A stretch of DNA of 64,000 bases from an uncultured Alistipes sp. (GTDB lineage: Bacteria; Bacteroidota; Bacteroidia; Bacteroidales; Rikenellaceae). How positions within the stretch are numbered: position 1 is the first letter of the stretch; each line of letters begins with the position of its first letter. Positions 16,676 to 25,088 of this stretch are shown piece after piece. Under the pieces are notes generated by a model. It ran no database searches and was not told the origin of the DNA. It saw only the letters and a program-made list of their open reading frames with translations. The translations under genes and the position numbers were made by a program. Location of the stretch: the NCBI GenBank assembly GCA_900769405.1, contig CAAGGL010000010.1, forward strand, positions 1 to 64,000. Direction: 5' to 3'.

Positions 16676-18259
16676 TTAATTTACGAGGTGGTTGCGGCGT
16701 CGAACGCGATACGCAACGTAGTATAAAACGCAGAGTAACAACAGATAACAGCTCAGTCGCGCAACGTAGTCGCCCATTCGGACATAGAGCGTCGTGCGCT
16801 CCTCGACGGGCACTTCGGCCGTGAGCACGCCGCGCTCGTCCCAGCCGAGGGTCGAGATCACGCGACCGCGCGGATCGATGAATCCCGAGATACCCGTGTT
16901 GGCACTTCGCGCCACGCTGCGGCGGGTCTCGACGGCACGCAGACGCGAGTATGAGAAGTGCTGGCGGTGGCCGTTTGTTTCGCCCCACCAGCCGTCGTTG
17001 GTGATTACCGACATCACCTTGGCGCCACGACGCACGAAGTCCGTATAGAACTCGCCATAGACTGATTCATAGCATATTGCAACGCCAATAGGCAGCTGCT
17101 CCGAGCCGAAATTCTTGGGTGCGGGATCCGTGCCGAGCTGACCCGACGAACCGCCCAGCTCGACAATCAGACCCGAGATCAGAGTCATCAGTCGCGGATA
17201 GGGCACCTTCTCGGCACCGACCACGAGCTTTATCTTGTGGCGCACGTCGAACTCGCCCTGCGGCGCAAATTCGAGAGCCGAATTATAGACGTCGTAACGC
17301 ATCGTGCCGCGCACACGAGCCGTCGCCGAGGCGGGCTCGCCAAATGGATAGAGTCGCAGAGTACTTGCGCCCGTAATCACCGTTCCGTCAGGCAGATACT
17401 CCTCTTGCGCCGAGCGAATGTTGTCGATCGCCGGAGCCGACCAATCGTTCTCCCAAATGGCGCTGTTGGCACCAAGAGCCGTCTCGGGCAGCAGCACATA
17501 GCGACTATCCGCGGGGCACTGTGCGATCAGCGCGCGGAAGATCGAGTCCTGCACCGAGTCGGGCAGGTCATATTTCTGGTCGATCGGGAAGCACGAGAAG
17601 TTGGGCTGCACGACGCTGATTTTGACCTTTTCGTCGCTCTCATCGTAGCTGAACCAGATCACCGCCGACACCACGATGGGCACCACCGCAGCGACCACAC
17701 CCGCCACTGCACGGCGCACCGAGCGAGAGCGTAAAGCCTCGAAGAACAACAAGTTACAGATCAGCACCCAGAGCGAGCCGCCATAGACGCCCGTCCACTC
17801 GTACCACTGCACGGCCCACACCTCGTTGGCGAAACCGTTACCGAGCGTGAGCCACGGGAACGAGGCCTCGGTGGTCAGGTAGAAGTACTCCAACGCGATC
17901 CACGCGCCGACCAGCGTGCAGTATGCCAGCGCCTTGGGTGCGCGCTTCGAAACGTAGTGGTAAGCCATCAGCGCCACGGTCGGCAGCGTTGCGGTTACGA
18001 GCAGTGCGGCGACAGCACCTGCGGGGGTCGAATTCCATATCCACCAGCAGGTTACGATTGCCCACGCGAGCATTGTGATCCACATCCACCCCGCCACGCG
18101 CCAGAACGAACGGCGCGATGCGTCGTAGCTTGCCGAGAGCGCCAACAGCGGCACCAGAGCCACCAAAAGCGTCAATCCCGTCACGCGCAACCACCCCAAC
18201 GAGAGCAGCACGACGGCGAGAGCGACCAAAAATATCTTGTTTCGAATTAAGTTTTGCAT
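16676..18259 (-). CDS. lnt: Apolipoprotein N-acyltransferase
   Basis: Inner-membrane enzyme that adds the third acyl chain to the N-terminal Cys of lipoproteins. From the ATG at 18259 it has 527 residues: about six to eight N-terminal helices, a periplasmic nitrilase-fold domain with catalytic Glu in LLPETALG, Lys in VGAEKVPYP and Cys in AICYESVYG, and one last helix. Longer in-frame starts up to 18457 run across the divergent promoters and the opposite gene and are rejected. It fits the many lipoproteins in the window. Confidence 0.94.
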   Translation of the reverse strand: MQNLIRNKIFLVALAVVLLSLGWLRVTGLTLLVALVPLLALSASYDASRRSFWRVAGWMWITMLAWAIVTCWWIWNSTPAGAVAALLVTATLPTVALMAYHYVSKRAPKALAYCTLVGAWIALEYFYLTTEASFPWLTLGNGFANEVWAVQWYEWTGVYGGSLWVLICNLLFFEALRSRSVRRAVAGVVAAVVPIVVSAVIWFSYDESDEKVKISVVQPNFSCFPIDQKYDLPDSVQDSIFRALIAQCPADSRYVLLPETALGANSAIWENDWSAPAIDNIRSAQEEYLPDGTVITGASTLRLYPFGEPASATARVRGTMRYDVYNSALEFAPQGEFDVRHKIKLVVGAEKVPYPRLMTLISGLIVELGGSSGQLGTDPAPKNFGSEQLPIGVAICYESVYGEFYTDFVRRGAKVMSVITNDGWWGETNGHRQHFSYSRLRAVETRRSVARSANTGISGFIDPRGRVISTLGWDERGVLTAEVPVEERTTLYVRMGDYVARLSCYLLLLCVLYYVAYRVRRRNHLVN

Positions 18260-18280
18260 TTTTCCCTGCGATTTTATCTG

Positions 18281-18288
18281 CAAAGATA
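18281..18288 (-). promoter_or_regulatory. lnt -7 element
   Basis: TATCTTTG on the minus strand, 21 bases before the lnt ATG. It is divergent to the element at 18301. Confidence 0.65.
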
Positions 18289-18300
18289 GAAGATATTTAC

Positions 18301-18308
18301 TATTTTTG
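18301..18308 (+). promoter_or_regulatory. -7 element for the LysE-type gene
   Basis: TATTTTTG on the plus strand fits TAnnTTTG and lies 48 bases before the ATG. Confidence 0.5.
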
Positions 18309-18356
18309 CACTTTATAACATAAAAGAAACCGATAAAATATACGCTGACTGAATTT

Positions 18357-19010
18357 ATGTGGTATGATCTTATTTTCCGCGGAATGCTCGTAGGACTGGT
18401 CTCGTCGATCACGGTCGGACCGGTTGCGGTGCTCTGTATCCAGCGCACGCTGAGCAAGTCGCGCCGATCAGGTCTGGCCTCGGGTGTGGGTGTGGCTTGT
18501 GCCGATACGCTGCTGGCGACGGTGGCCTACTTCTGCTACTCGGTGATGCAGTCGTGGCTCGATCAGTATGCACTCTTTATGCGAGTGACCTGCGGAATTA
18601 TGATCGTGGCGGTGGGTGTCTATATCTTCCTCCAAAACCCCGTTACGCAGATCCGCCGCAACCGCGCAGGAGTGACCGATCTGTGGAACGATTTCGCATC
18701 GATGTTCGGCTTCACGCTGGCCAATATGCTGATGATCGTGCCCTATATCTTCGTCTTTTTCGGTATGTTCAGCATCGAAACGACCGAGAGCGTATCGATG
18801 AACACGCTGATACTCGGTGCATTACATCTTATCGGATTCTTTGCCGGTGCGGTCTGCTGGTGGTTTAGCCTCACGAGCCTGATCAACATTTTCCGCAACC
18901 GTTTCCGCCCGCGCCATATGCTCTGGATCAACCGCATTGCCGGTTGCCTGATCACACTGCTGGGCGCATATACAATCATTTCAACATTTATTGAAGTTTT
19001 CGCTCTATGA
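18357..19010 (+). CDS. LysE/RhtB family exporter
   Basis: Membrane exporter of amino acids or related small molecules, 217 residues, about six helices. The N-terminal SSITVGPVAVLCIQRTL is the LysE family signature; GVACADTLLATVAYF and the C-terminal AGCLITLLGAY fit as well. The substrate cannot be read from sequence. Its stop overlaps the cmk start by 4 bases (ATGA), showing translational coupling. Confidence 0.87.
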   Translation: MWYDLIFRGMLVGLVSSITVGPVAVLCIQRTLSKSRRSGLASGVGVACADTLLATVAYFCYSVMQSWLDQYALFMRVTCGIMIVAVGVYIFLQNPVTQIRRNRAGVTDLWNDFASMFGFTLANMLMIVPYIFVFFGMFSIETTESVSMNTLILGALHLIGFFAGAVCWWFSLTSLINIFRNRFRPRHMLWINRIAGCLITLLGAYTIISTFIEVFAL

Positions 19011-19714
19011 CGATGAATAAGAACAATCGCCGCCGCTTGACCATCGCAGTCGATGGTTTCTCGTCGTGCGGCAAGAGTACCTTCGCTAAGGCTCTGGCTG
19101 CCCGTTTCGGATATGTCTTTGTCGATACGGGTGCAATGTATCGCGCCGTGACCCTCTTTGCGCTCGAAAATGGTGCAATCCGTTCGGGTATTGTTGACGA
19201 GGAGGCGCTGGTGGCACTGCTGCCCAAGATCGACATCGTTTTCCGCTTCAATCCCAAGCGCGGCGCCAGCGACATCTACGTCAATGGCGACCTGGTCGAG
19301 GGTAAGATCCGCACTATCGAGGTGAGCAACTGCGTGAGTGGTGTCAGCTCGATCGGCAAGGTGCGCGAGAAGCTGGTTGCGATGCAGCAGCAGATGGGTC
19401 GCAACAAGGGTATCGTGATGGACGGTCGCGATATCGGTACGGTGGTCTTTCCCGATGCCGAGATCAAGATCTTTATGACGGCCGATCCGACCGTGCGTGC
19501 ACAGCGTCGCTACGACGAGCTGACGGCTAAGGGTGACAAGGTGTCGCTGGCGGAGATCGAGGATAATGTTCGTTCGCGCGACATTGCCGATCAGAATCGC
19601 GCTATCAGCCCTCTGCGCAAGGCCGACGATGCGGTGGTACTCGACAACAGCTATATGACCATCGACGACCAGATGAAGTGGTTCGACGAGAAGTTTGGCC
19701 GGCTGTTTGAGTAG
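19007..19714 (+). CDS. cmk: Cytidylate kinase
   Basis: Phosphorylates CMP and dCMP. The 235 residues show P-loop GFSSCGKST, DTGAMYRAV, the CMP-binding insert and DGRDIGTVVFPDAE. It overlaps the exporter gene by 4 bases. A second Met two codons in could also be the start. An element of the double-hairpin family follows within 30 bases of the stop. Confidence 0.96.
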   Translation: MTMNKNNRRRLTIAVDGFSSCGKSTFAKALAARFGYVFVDTGAMYRAVTLFALENGAIRSGIVDEEALVALLPKIDIVFRFNPKRGASDIYVNGDLVEGKIRTIEVSNCVSGVSSIGKVREKLVAMQQQMGRNKGIVMDGRDIGTVVFPDAEIKIFMTADPTVRAQRRYDELTAKGDKVSLAEIEDNVRSRDIADQNRAISPLRKADDAVVLDNSYMTIDDQMKWFDEKFGRLFE

Positions 19715-19741
19715 AGATAATTTTTAAGCTGATAATAGTGG

Positions 19742-19815
19742 CGACACGCACCTTTGGGGGCTGGGGCGGTCGCCGAAGGCGAGCCCCCAAAGGTGTGTCG
19801 ATTTCGAAGAAATCG
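19742..19815 (+). repeat. Double-hairpin intergenic element, copy B
   Basis: Hairpin 1: CACCTTTGGGGGCT (19749-19762) with AGCCCCCAAAGGTG (19782-19795), 14 bp, around the core GGGGCGGTCGCCGAAGGCG; an outer CGACAC/GTGTCG extends the stem. Hairpin 2: CGATTTC-GAA-GAAATCG (19799-19815). It ends 19 bases before the ispH ATG, so it would be in the ispH leader if co-transcribed with cmk. Confidence 0.87.
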
Positions 19816-19834
19816 CCAATTAATTTTGAATTGA

Positions 19835-20719
19835 ATGAAGGTACTGATCGACGATAATTCGGGTTTTTGTTTCGGTGTGGTGCGTGCCATTTCGCGAGCT
19901 GAGGAGGCTCTGGCTGAGGGTGGTACGGTCTATTCGTTAGGCGACATCGTGCACAACCGCGTCGAGGTGCAGCGACTCGAAGAACTCGGATTGCAGACCG
20001 TGACCCACGCCGATATGGAGCGTCTGGGCGGTCGTCGCTTGTTTATCCGTGCCCACGGCGAGCCGCCGACGACCTTCGCGCGAGCCGAGGAGTTGGGTAT
20101 CGAGGTGATCGATGCCACGTGTCCCGTGGTGGCGGCACTGCAACGTAAGGTCAAGCGCGCCTACGAACAGATGCAGGAGGTTGGCGGTCAGGTGGTTATA
20201 CTTGGCAAGCACGGCCACGCCGAGGTTGTCGGCTTGACGGGTCAGGTCGAGGGTCGCGCCATTGTTGTCGAGAACGAGAGCGACTTGGCGGCGGTGGATT
20301 TCGCGCGTCCGATCTACTTTTTGTCGCAGACCACGCAGAGCCGCGCGCTGTTTGAGCATATCTTGGAGGTTATGCGCGAGCGTGCTGCGGACCCCACGAA
20401 GGTTGAGGCTGTCGATACGATCTGCGGTCAGGTGGCGGGACGCGAGCAGCGTCTGGCGGAGTTTGCCCGCTCGGTCGATCGCGTGATCTTCGTCTGTGGT
20501 CGCAAGAGCTCGAACGGCAAGGTGCTGTTTGAGGTGTGCAAGCGCGCCAACCCATTGAGTTACAACATCGAGGAGGCGTCGGAGTTGCAGCCTGAGTGGC
20601 TCGAAGGGGCCTCAACGGTGGGTATCTGCGGAGCGACCTCGACCCCGAAGTGGCTGATGCAGCAGGTTGCCGACTATATTGAGAATTCACAATTCACAAT
20701 TCACAATTCACAATTATAG
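19835..20719 (+). CDS. ispH: 4-hydroxy-3-methylbut-2-enyl diphosphate reductase
   Basis: Last step of the MEP isoprenoid pathway. The 294 residues carry the three iron-sulfur cluster Cys (Cys12 in FCFG, Cys96 in ATCPVV, Cys197 in TICGQ), substrate-binding His74 and His128, and the proton-relay Glu130. No S1 domain is fused. The last 12 residues (ENSQFTIHNSQL) are read from an ATTCACA repeat array, not from family sequence: the natural C-terminus has been replaced or extended by repeat DNA. Confidence 0.96.
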   Translation: MKVLIDDNSGFCFGVVRAISRAEEALAEGGTVYSLGDIVHNRVEVQRLEELGLQTVTHADMERLGGRRLFIRAHGEPPTTFARAEELGIEVIDATCPVVAALQRKVKRAYEQMQEVGGQVVILGKHGHAEVVGLTGQVEGRAIVVENESDLAAVDFARPIYFLSQTTQSRALFEHILEVMRERAADPTKVEAVDTICGQVAGREQRLAEFARSVDRVIFVCGRKSSNGKVLFEVCKRANPLSYNIEEASELQPEWLEGASTVGICGATSTPKWLMQQVADYIENSQFTIHNSQL

Positions 20720-20755
20720 TTTGATACAATTAATGATTCACAATTATAGTTTGAT
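20685..20755. repeat. ATTCACA heptanucleotide array and 30-bp direct repeat
   Basis: Four perfect copies of ATTCACA (20685-20712) run through the end of ispH. They lead into two copies of ATTCACAATTATAGTTTGAT (20706-20725 and 20736-20755) spaced 30 bases apart. Single or short forms of the same motif occur in other intergenic spots (26840, 38355, 38535, 40590). Confidence 0.85.
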
Positions 20756-20791
20756 GCGAAAATAGAGAACAGATAAAAACATCGAAAAAAT

Positions 20792-21277
20792 ATGCGAACT
20801 GACCGATACTTGATTCGAGCCGTAAAATATTTCGTGCTGCTCATCGTTTTGATCGCGGTGCTCTATGCGCTGCAATACCACTTCGAGAAGACCCCGATGT
20901 CGATCGAGGAGTACATTGCGATGTTGCAGGGCGACGCGCGCTCGAAGTGGATCCTGCCCGTCTTTGCGGTGCTGGCGCTGGCCTATCCCTCGTTTGGGTA
21001 TATGAGCCGCTCGCTGCCCATCTCGCTGGCGGATAACCGCGCGGGTGTCGATGCGGCGTTGGAGGTGTGCGGCTATGCACTTTCGGGCGAGCGCGAGGGT
21101 GTGTTGTTGTACCGTGCTACGTCGGCGGCTCGTCGTGCGCGTATGCTCTGGGAGGACGAGTTGGAGGTTTGGTCGGAGGGCGATCGAACGGTGATTCGCG
21201 GTCATCGCGCGGCGGTGGTGCAGGTCATCTATCGCTCGGAAATTTATATGAGAAAAGAGAATGGCGAAGAACTCTAA
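20792..21277 (+). CDS. Small two-helix membrane protein, unknown
   Basis: 161 residues with membrane helices at about 12-30 and 52-68, then a soluble part of about 90 residues with conserved-looking Arg/Glu-rich segments (SAARRARMLWEDE). No family was recognised. Its last 17 bases overlap the S41 protease gene, so the two are translationally coupled, and a shared envelope role is possible. The start ATG follows the repeat region directly. Confidence 0.7.
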   Translation: MRTDRYLIRAVKYFVLLIVLIAVLYALQYHFEKTPMSIEEYIAMLQGDARSKWILPVFAVLALAYPSFGYMSRSLPISLADNRAGVDAALEVCGYALSGEREGVLLYRATSAARRARMLWEDELEVWSEGDRTVIRGHRAAVVQVIYRSEIYMRKENGEEL

Positions 21278-22964
21278 ACATACCGTGCGCCGTCTGTTGG
21301 CGGTGATGGGTGCGGTGGCTGTGGCGGTGGTGCTGACGGCCTCGACCCGTAACGACTTTGCGCTGGGTCGCAATATCGAGGTGCTGATCAATATGATGCG
21401 CGAGTTGCACGTCTTCTATGTCGATGAGACCGACCCCGCACAGCTGATGAAGAATGCTGCCGAGGGTATGACCTCGACACTCGACCCCTATACGATGTAT
21501 ATGCCCGAGGAGGAGGTTGCCGAGTTCGAGATGATGACTACGGGCAAGTATGGCGGTGTAGGTTCGCTGATCCGCCAGAAGGGCGACTATGTGCGTTTTG
21601 CCGAGCCTTATAAGGGTTGTCCGGCCGATCGCGCGGGCATCAAGATTGGCGACCGCATCATCGAGATCGACGGCGAGTCGGCCAAGGGTATGACGGTCGA
21701 TCAGATCAGCCGTCGCTTGAAGGGCGACCCCGGTACGGAGGTGCGATTGAAGGTTGCGCGTCTGGTCGATGACAGCGTGATGAATCTGTCGCTGACGCGC
21801 GAGCGAATCTCGATTTCGGGCGTTCCCTATGCCGGTTGGTTGAACGACTCGATCGGTTACATCGCCCACAACGATTTCAGCGAGGGCTGCGCTGCCGATC
21901 TGCGCCGCGAGCTGATGAACCTGCGCCAGACGGGTCGTCTGCGCGGTCTGGTGCTCGACTATCGCGGCAATGGTGGCGGTATCGTGCAGGAGGCGATCGA
22001 GATCCTGTCGATGTTCCTGCCCAAGGGCACCAAGGTACTCGAAATGAAGGGTCGCACCGAGGATATGAGCCACATCTACCGCACCGATAAGGAGCCGATC
22101 GACACCCAGCTGCCCATCGTGGTGCTGACCAATAGCGGTTCGGCATCGGCAGCCGAGATCGTGGCGGGCGCGTTGCAGGATATGGATCGCGCCGTGCTGA
22201 TGGGACGTCGCACCTTCGGTAAGGGTCTGGTGCAATCGACCCGCGCGGTGGGTTATGGCGACTACTTGAAGGTTACAACAGCAAAATACTATATGCCCAG
22301 CGGTCGCTGTATTCAGGCTATCGACTACGCTCATCGCAACGACGACGGCTCGGTGGACTATGTTCCCGATTCGCTCATCCGCGAGTTTGCGACGCGCGGA
22401 GGTCGTAAGGTCTATGACGGTGGTGGCGTGATGCCCGATGTGGTGCGCGAGGCGGACTATGCAACCCGCTTTGTGATGACAATCTACACCGAGGGTCACA
22501 TCGAGGACTATGCCGACGACTACGCCAAGAAGCACGATAAACGCCTGCAAACGATGGATCCCGCGACCTTCACGATCTCGGATTCGGAGTTTGAGGATTT
22601 CGTGACGATGATGCGCGACCGCAAGACCTCGTACCGCTCGCAGAGCAGCCAATATGCCGATGTTGTGCGCCGTGCTGCCGAGCAGGAGCGTCAGGATACG
22701 ACCATTTTGGCCGACATCCGCCGCTTGGAGCGCGCCCTTCAAGGCGATATGGAGAGCAACCTGCGTCGCCACCGCGAGGAGCTGACGGATGCGATCAATA
22801 CTCAGATCATTTTGCGCTACCGCTACTCGGCGGGTGTTGCGCAGTACAACCTGAGCGACGATAACGACGCCAAGGCGGCGGTCGAGCTGCTCGGCAATCC
22901 CGAGGAGTACAGCCGCATCTTGCGCGAGCAGGACACCGCGCGTCAGCACGACCGCGACGAATAA
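21261..22964 (+). CDS. S41 family carboxy-terminal processing protease
   Basis: Periplasmic Ser/Lys protease of the CtpA/Prc family, 567 residues. N-terminal signal-anchor (about 10-27), PDZ domain (about 90-165, YGGVGSLI and RAGIKIGDRI), then the protease core with catalytic Ser296 in NSGSASAAE and Lys321 in TFGKGLVQ (25 residues apart, as in Prc). A helical C-terminal extension of about 190 residues is rich in Arg and Glu. It trims C-termini of envelope proteins; the targets are unknown. It overlaps the preceding small membrane protein gene. Confidence 0.93.
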   Translation: MAKNSKHTVRRLLAVMGAVAVAVVLTASTRNDFALGRNIEVLINMMRELHVFYVDETDPAQLMKNAAEGMTSTLDPYTMYMPEEEVAEFEMMTTGKYGGVGSLIRQKGDYVRFAEPYKGCPADRAGIKIGDRIIEIDGESAKGMTVDQISRRLKGDPGTEVRLKVARLVDDSVMNLSLTRERISISGVPYAGWLNDSIGYIAHNDFSEGCAADLRRELMNLRQTGRLRGLVLDYRGNGGGIVQEAIEILSMFLPKGTKVLEMKGRTEDMSHIYRTDKEPIDTQLPIVVLTNSGSASAAEIVAGALQDMDRAVLMGRRTFGKGLVQSTRAVGYGDYLKVTTAKYYMPSGRCIQAIDYAHRNDDGSVDYVPDSLIREFATRGGRKVYDGGGVMPDVVREADYATRFVMTIYTEGHIEDYADDYAKKHDKRLQTMDPATFTISDSEFEDFVTMMRDRKTSYRSQSSQYADVVRRAAEQERQDTTILADIRRLERALQGDMESNLRRHREELTDAINTQIILRYRYSAGVAQYNLSDDNDAKAAVELLGNPEEYSRILREQDTARQHDRDE

Positions 22965-23003
22965 TCCCCCGAAGTCACTAACCCGCAAAATCAAGTCGAA
23001 CGA

Positions 23004-24176
23004 ATGAAACGCCTTACCCGCCTGCTCAGCTTCCGCAACCGAATGGTTGTCATCATATTGGGTCTTGTGCTGGCCTGCATCTCGCTCTACTTCACCTCGC
23101 GAATGGCCGAGTCGCTCAGCGAGAAGGAGCAGCACGACGTGCAGATTTGGGCGATGGCGATGGAGCGCAGCGGCAATACGAGTATGTTTCTGGCTGAGGA
23201 TCCGCTGATGGCGGAGATCATCTCGGGTCGCAACAACATTCCGCTGATCATCACCGACCGAAACCTGCGAGTTTTAGAGTCGCACCTGATCCCGCAGAAT
23301 GTGATCAACCACCCCGACCTGCTGCGCGAGAAGATCGACCAGCTGACCGAAAAGAACTCCCCGATCGTGATCCGCAACCGCTGGAATCAACAGGAGAGCG
23401 TCTATATCTTCTATGGCGAGTCGCGTCTGTTGCGCACGCTCTACTACTTCCCGTTGGTGCAGTTGATCGTGGTTGCGATCTTCGTTCTGTTTGGCTACAT
23501 TGCGTTCAGTTCGTCGAAGCAGGACGAGCAGAATCGCGTCTGGATCGGTCTGGCGAAGGAGACGGCCCACCAGCTCGGAACGCCCACCTCGTCGCTGCTG
23601 GGCTGGATCGAGTACCTGCGCACGCAGGATGTCGATCAAACGGCTGTCGATGAGATGAATAAAGACCTCACGCACCTGATGAAGATCGTCGATCGATTCT
23701 CGAAAATCGGTTCGGAGACGATCCTTGCCTCGGCAAATATCAACGAGGTTGTGGGCGGCTGCGTGATGTACTTCCGCACGCGTATCCCGCGCAACGTGAC
23801 CCTCGATTATAATGGTTTGGCGACAGCTCCCGTGCAGGCGATGATCAACGTGGCTCTGTTCGAGTGGGTGGTCGAGAACCTGCTCAAAAACTCGCTCGAC
23901 GCCTTGCAGGGTCAGGGAGCAATCAACGTGAACATCTCGTCGAACTCGGAGAGTGTCTTTGTCGATGTGCGCGACACGGGTAAGGGTATCGCCCGCAGTA
24001 ATTGGAAACGAATCTTCGAGCCCGGTTTCACGACTAAGACCCGCGGTTGGGGCTTGGGCCTCTCGCTCAGCCGCCGCATCATCGAGGAGTATCATAAGGG
24101 ACGTATCGCGGTGATCGACTCCGAGATCGGCAAGGGCACCACGATCCGCATCACGCTCAAACGTATTTTTGAATAG
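23004..24176 (+). CDS. Orphan sensor histidine kinase
   Basis: 390 residues with membrane helices at about 13-31 and 147-169 and a periplasmic sensor of about 110 residues between them. Phospho-acceptor His189 is in ETAHQLGTP, followed by the ATPase with N box ENLLKNSLDAL, DTGKGIA and GWGLGLSL. No HAMP domain is evident and no response regulator lies nearby, so the partner is elsewhere. It follows the S41 protease by 39 bases and abuts the DUF4271 gene (3-base gap), suggesting an envelope-stress unit; that link is inference. Confidence 0.9.
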   Translation: MKRLTRLLSFRNRMVVIILGLVLACISLYFTSRMAESLSEKEQHDVQIWAMAMERSGNTSMFLAEDPLMAEIISGRNNIPLIITDRNLRVLESHLIPQNVINHPDLLREKIDQLTEKNSPIVIRNRWNQQESVYIFYGESRLLRTLYYFPLVQLIVVAIFVLFGYIAFSSSKQDEQNRVWIGLAKETAHQLGTPTSSLLGWIEYLRTQDVDQTAVDEMNKDLTHLMKIVDRFSKIGSETILASANINEVVGGCVMYFRTRIPRNVTLDYNGLATAPVQAMINVALFEWVVENLLKNSLDALQGQGAINVNISSNSESVFVDVRDTGKGIARSNWKRIFEPGFTTKTRGWGLGLSLSRRIIEEYHKGRIAVIDSEIGKGTTIRITLKRIFE

Positions 24177-24179
24177 CAA

Positions 24180-25079
24180 GTGTTACAGGACGGTACCATA
24201 TATAATAACGCGCGCGACGCGCACGCAGGCACCACGATCGATCAACCCTCGGTAATCGACTTCGAGGCGCTGGGCGATGTGTTGGTGCGCACCGACAGCG
24301 TGATGTACCGCCAGGTGCCGAGCGACTCGTTGCTCACGGCCGAGGCTGTGGCGATCTATGGCCCGCTGACCGAGAGCATCGCCCCGCAGCTGCACGACCG
24401 CACCGCCACCAATACCCCCTTCACCGCCACGGGCAGCTTTCAATCGTGCGTGATACTGTTGTTGGTCGCCTATGTGTTGCTGCTGCACCGCTTCCGTAGC
24501 GACATCGTGGAGCTGATGACCAACCGCAAAGCCATCGCCGAGGAGATCGAATATGCGGGTCAGGGCAGCGTCTATGGTCGTTTCTTTTCGACTACGGTCG
24601 GCGTGGGTATGCTTATGGCGGCAATTATGGTGGTCAAGGGCTCCGATCTGGCACCCGCAGTGATGAATAACGTGGTCGCGCCGCAGTGGATCTATGCCCT
24701 CGCGGTGCCGTCGGTACTGCTTGTGGCGTTGGCAGTTACGGCGCTCCAAATCGCAATGTTGTGGCTCATCGGGCGCGTTGCGATGTGCGAAGATGTGACC
24801 TCGACACTGCTGCGTTTGCGCAAAATCAGCTTCTCAATCTTCACAATTTGCTGCACACCAGCGGTTTTGCTCTATGCATTGAGCGAAATTTATAGAGCCG
24901 AGGTGTTTTTATATCTCATTGTGTTTGAGGTAGTTATTTGTTTTTTGGTCTTTTTGTACGAAACTTTCGACTTGTTTGTCACGAAAAAAATTTCTGTTTT
25001 GCATTGGATTTTGTACCTTTGCACCGTCGAATTATTCCCTGTCAGTCTGATAGTTCTGACGGTAATGAGAGAGTTTTAA
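24180..25079 (+). CDS. DUF4271 membrane protein
   Basis: 299 residues starting with GTG. A soluble N-terminal part of about 85 residues precedes five to six membrane helices; the C-terminal KISVLHWILYLCTVELFP is the DUF4271 signature. The family is Bacteroidetes-specific and commonly lies next to hemD, as here; its function is unknown. The last 250 bases are much more AT-rich than the rest and contain a probable hemD promoter. The GTG start has a weak ribosome site and is not certain. Confidence 0.85.
   Translation: MLQDGTIYNNARDAHAGTTIDQPSVIDFEALGDVLVRTDSVMYRQVPSDSLLTAEAVAIYGPLTESIAPQLHDRTATNTPFTATGSFQSCVILLLVAYVLLLHRFRSDIVELMTNRKAIAEEIEYAGQGSVYGRFFSTTVGVGMLMAAIMVVKGSDLAPAVMNNVVAPQWIYALAVPSVLLVALAVTALQIAMLWLIGRVAMCEDVTSTLLRLRKISFSIFTICCTPAVLLYALSEIYRAEVFLYLIVFEVVICFLVFLYETFDLFVTKKISVLHWILYLCTVELFPVSLIVLTVMREF
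25014..25021 (+). promoter_or_regulatory. Probable hemD promoter inside the DUF4271 gene
   Basis: TACCTTTG fits TAnnTTTG. TTTC 19 bases upstream could serve as the -33 box. It lies 68 bases before the hemD ATG. Confidence 0.5.
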
Positions 25080-25088
25080 TAAGAAGAG

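Noticed and set aside
18260..18457. Longer start for lnt
   Set aside because: Would cross both divergent promoters and the LysE-type gene; adds no recognisable sequence.
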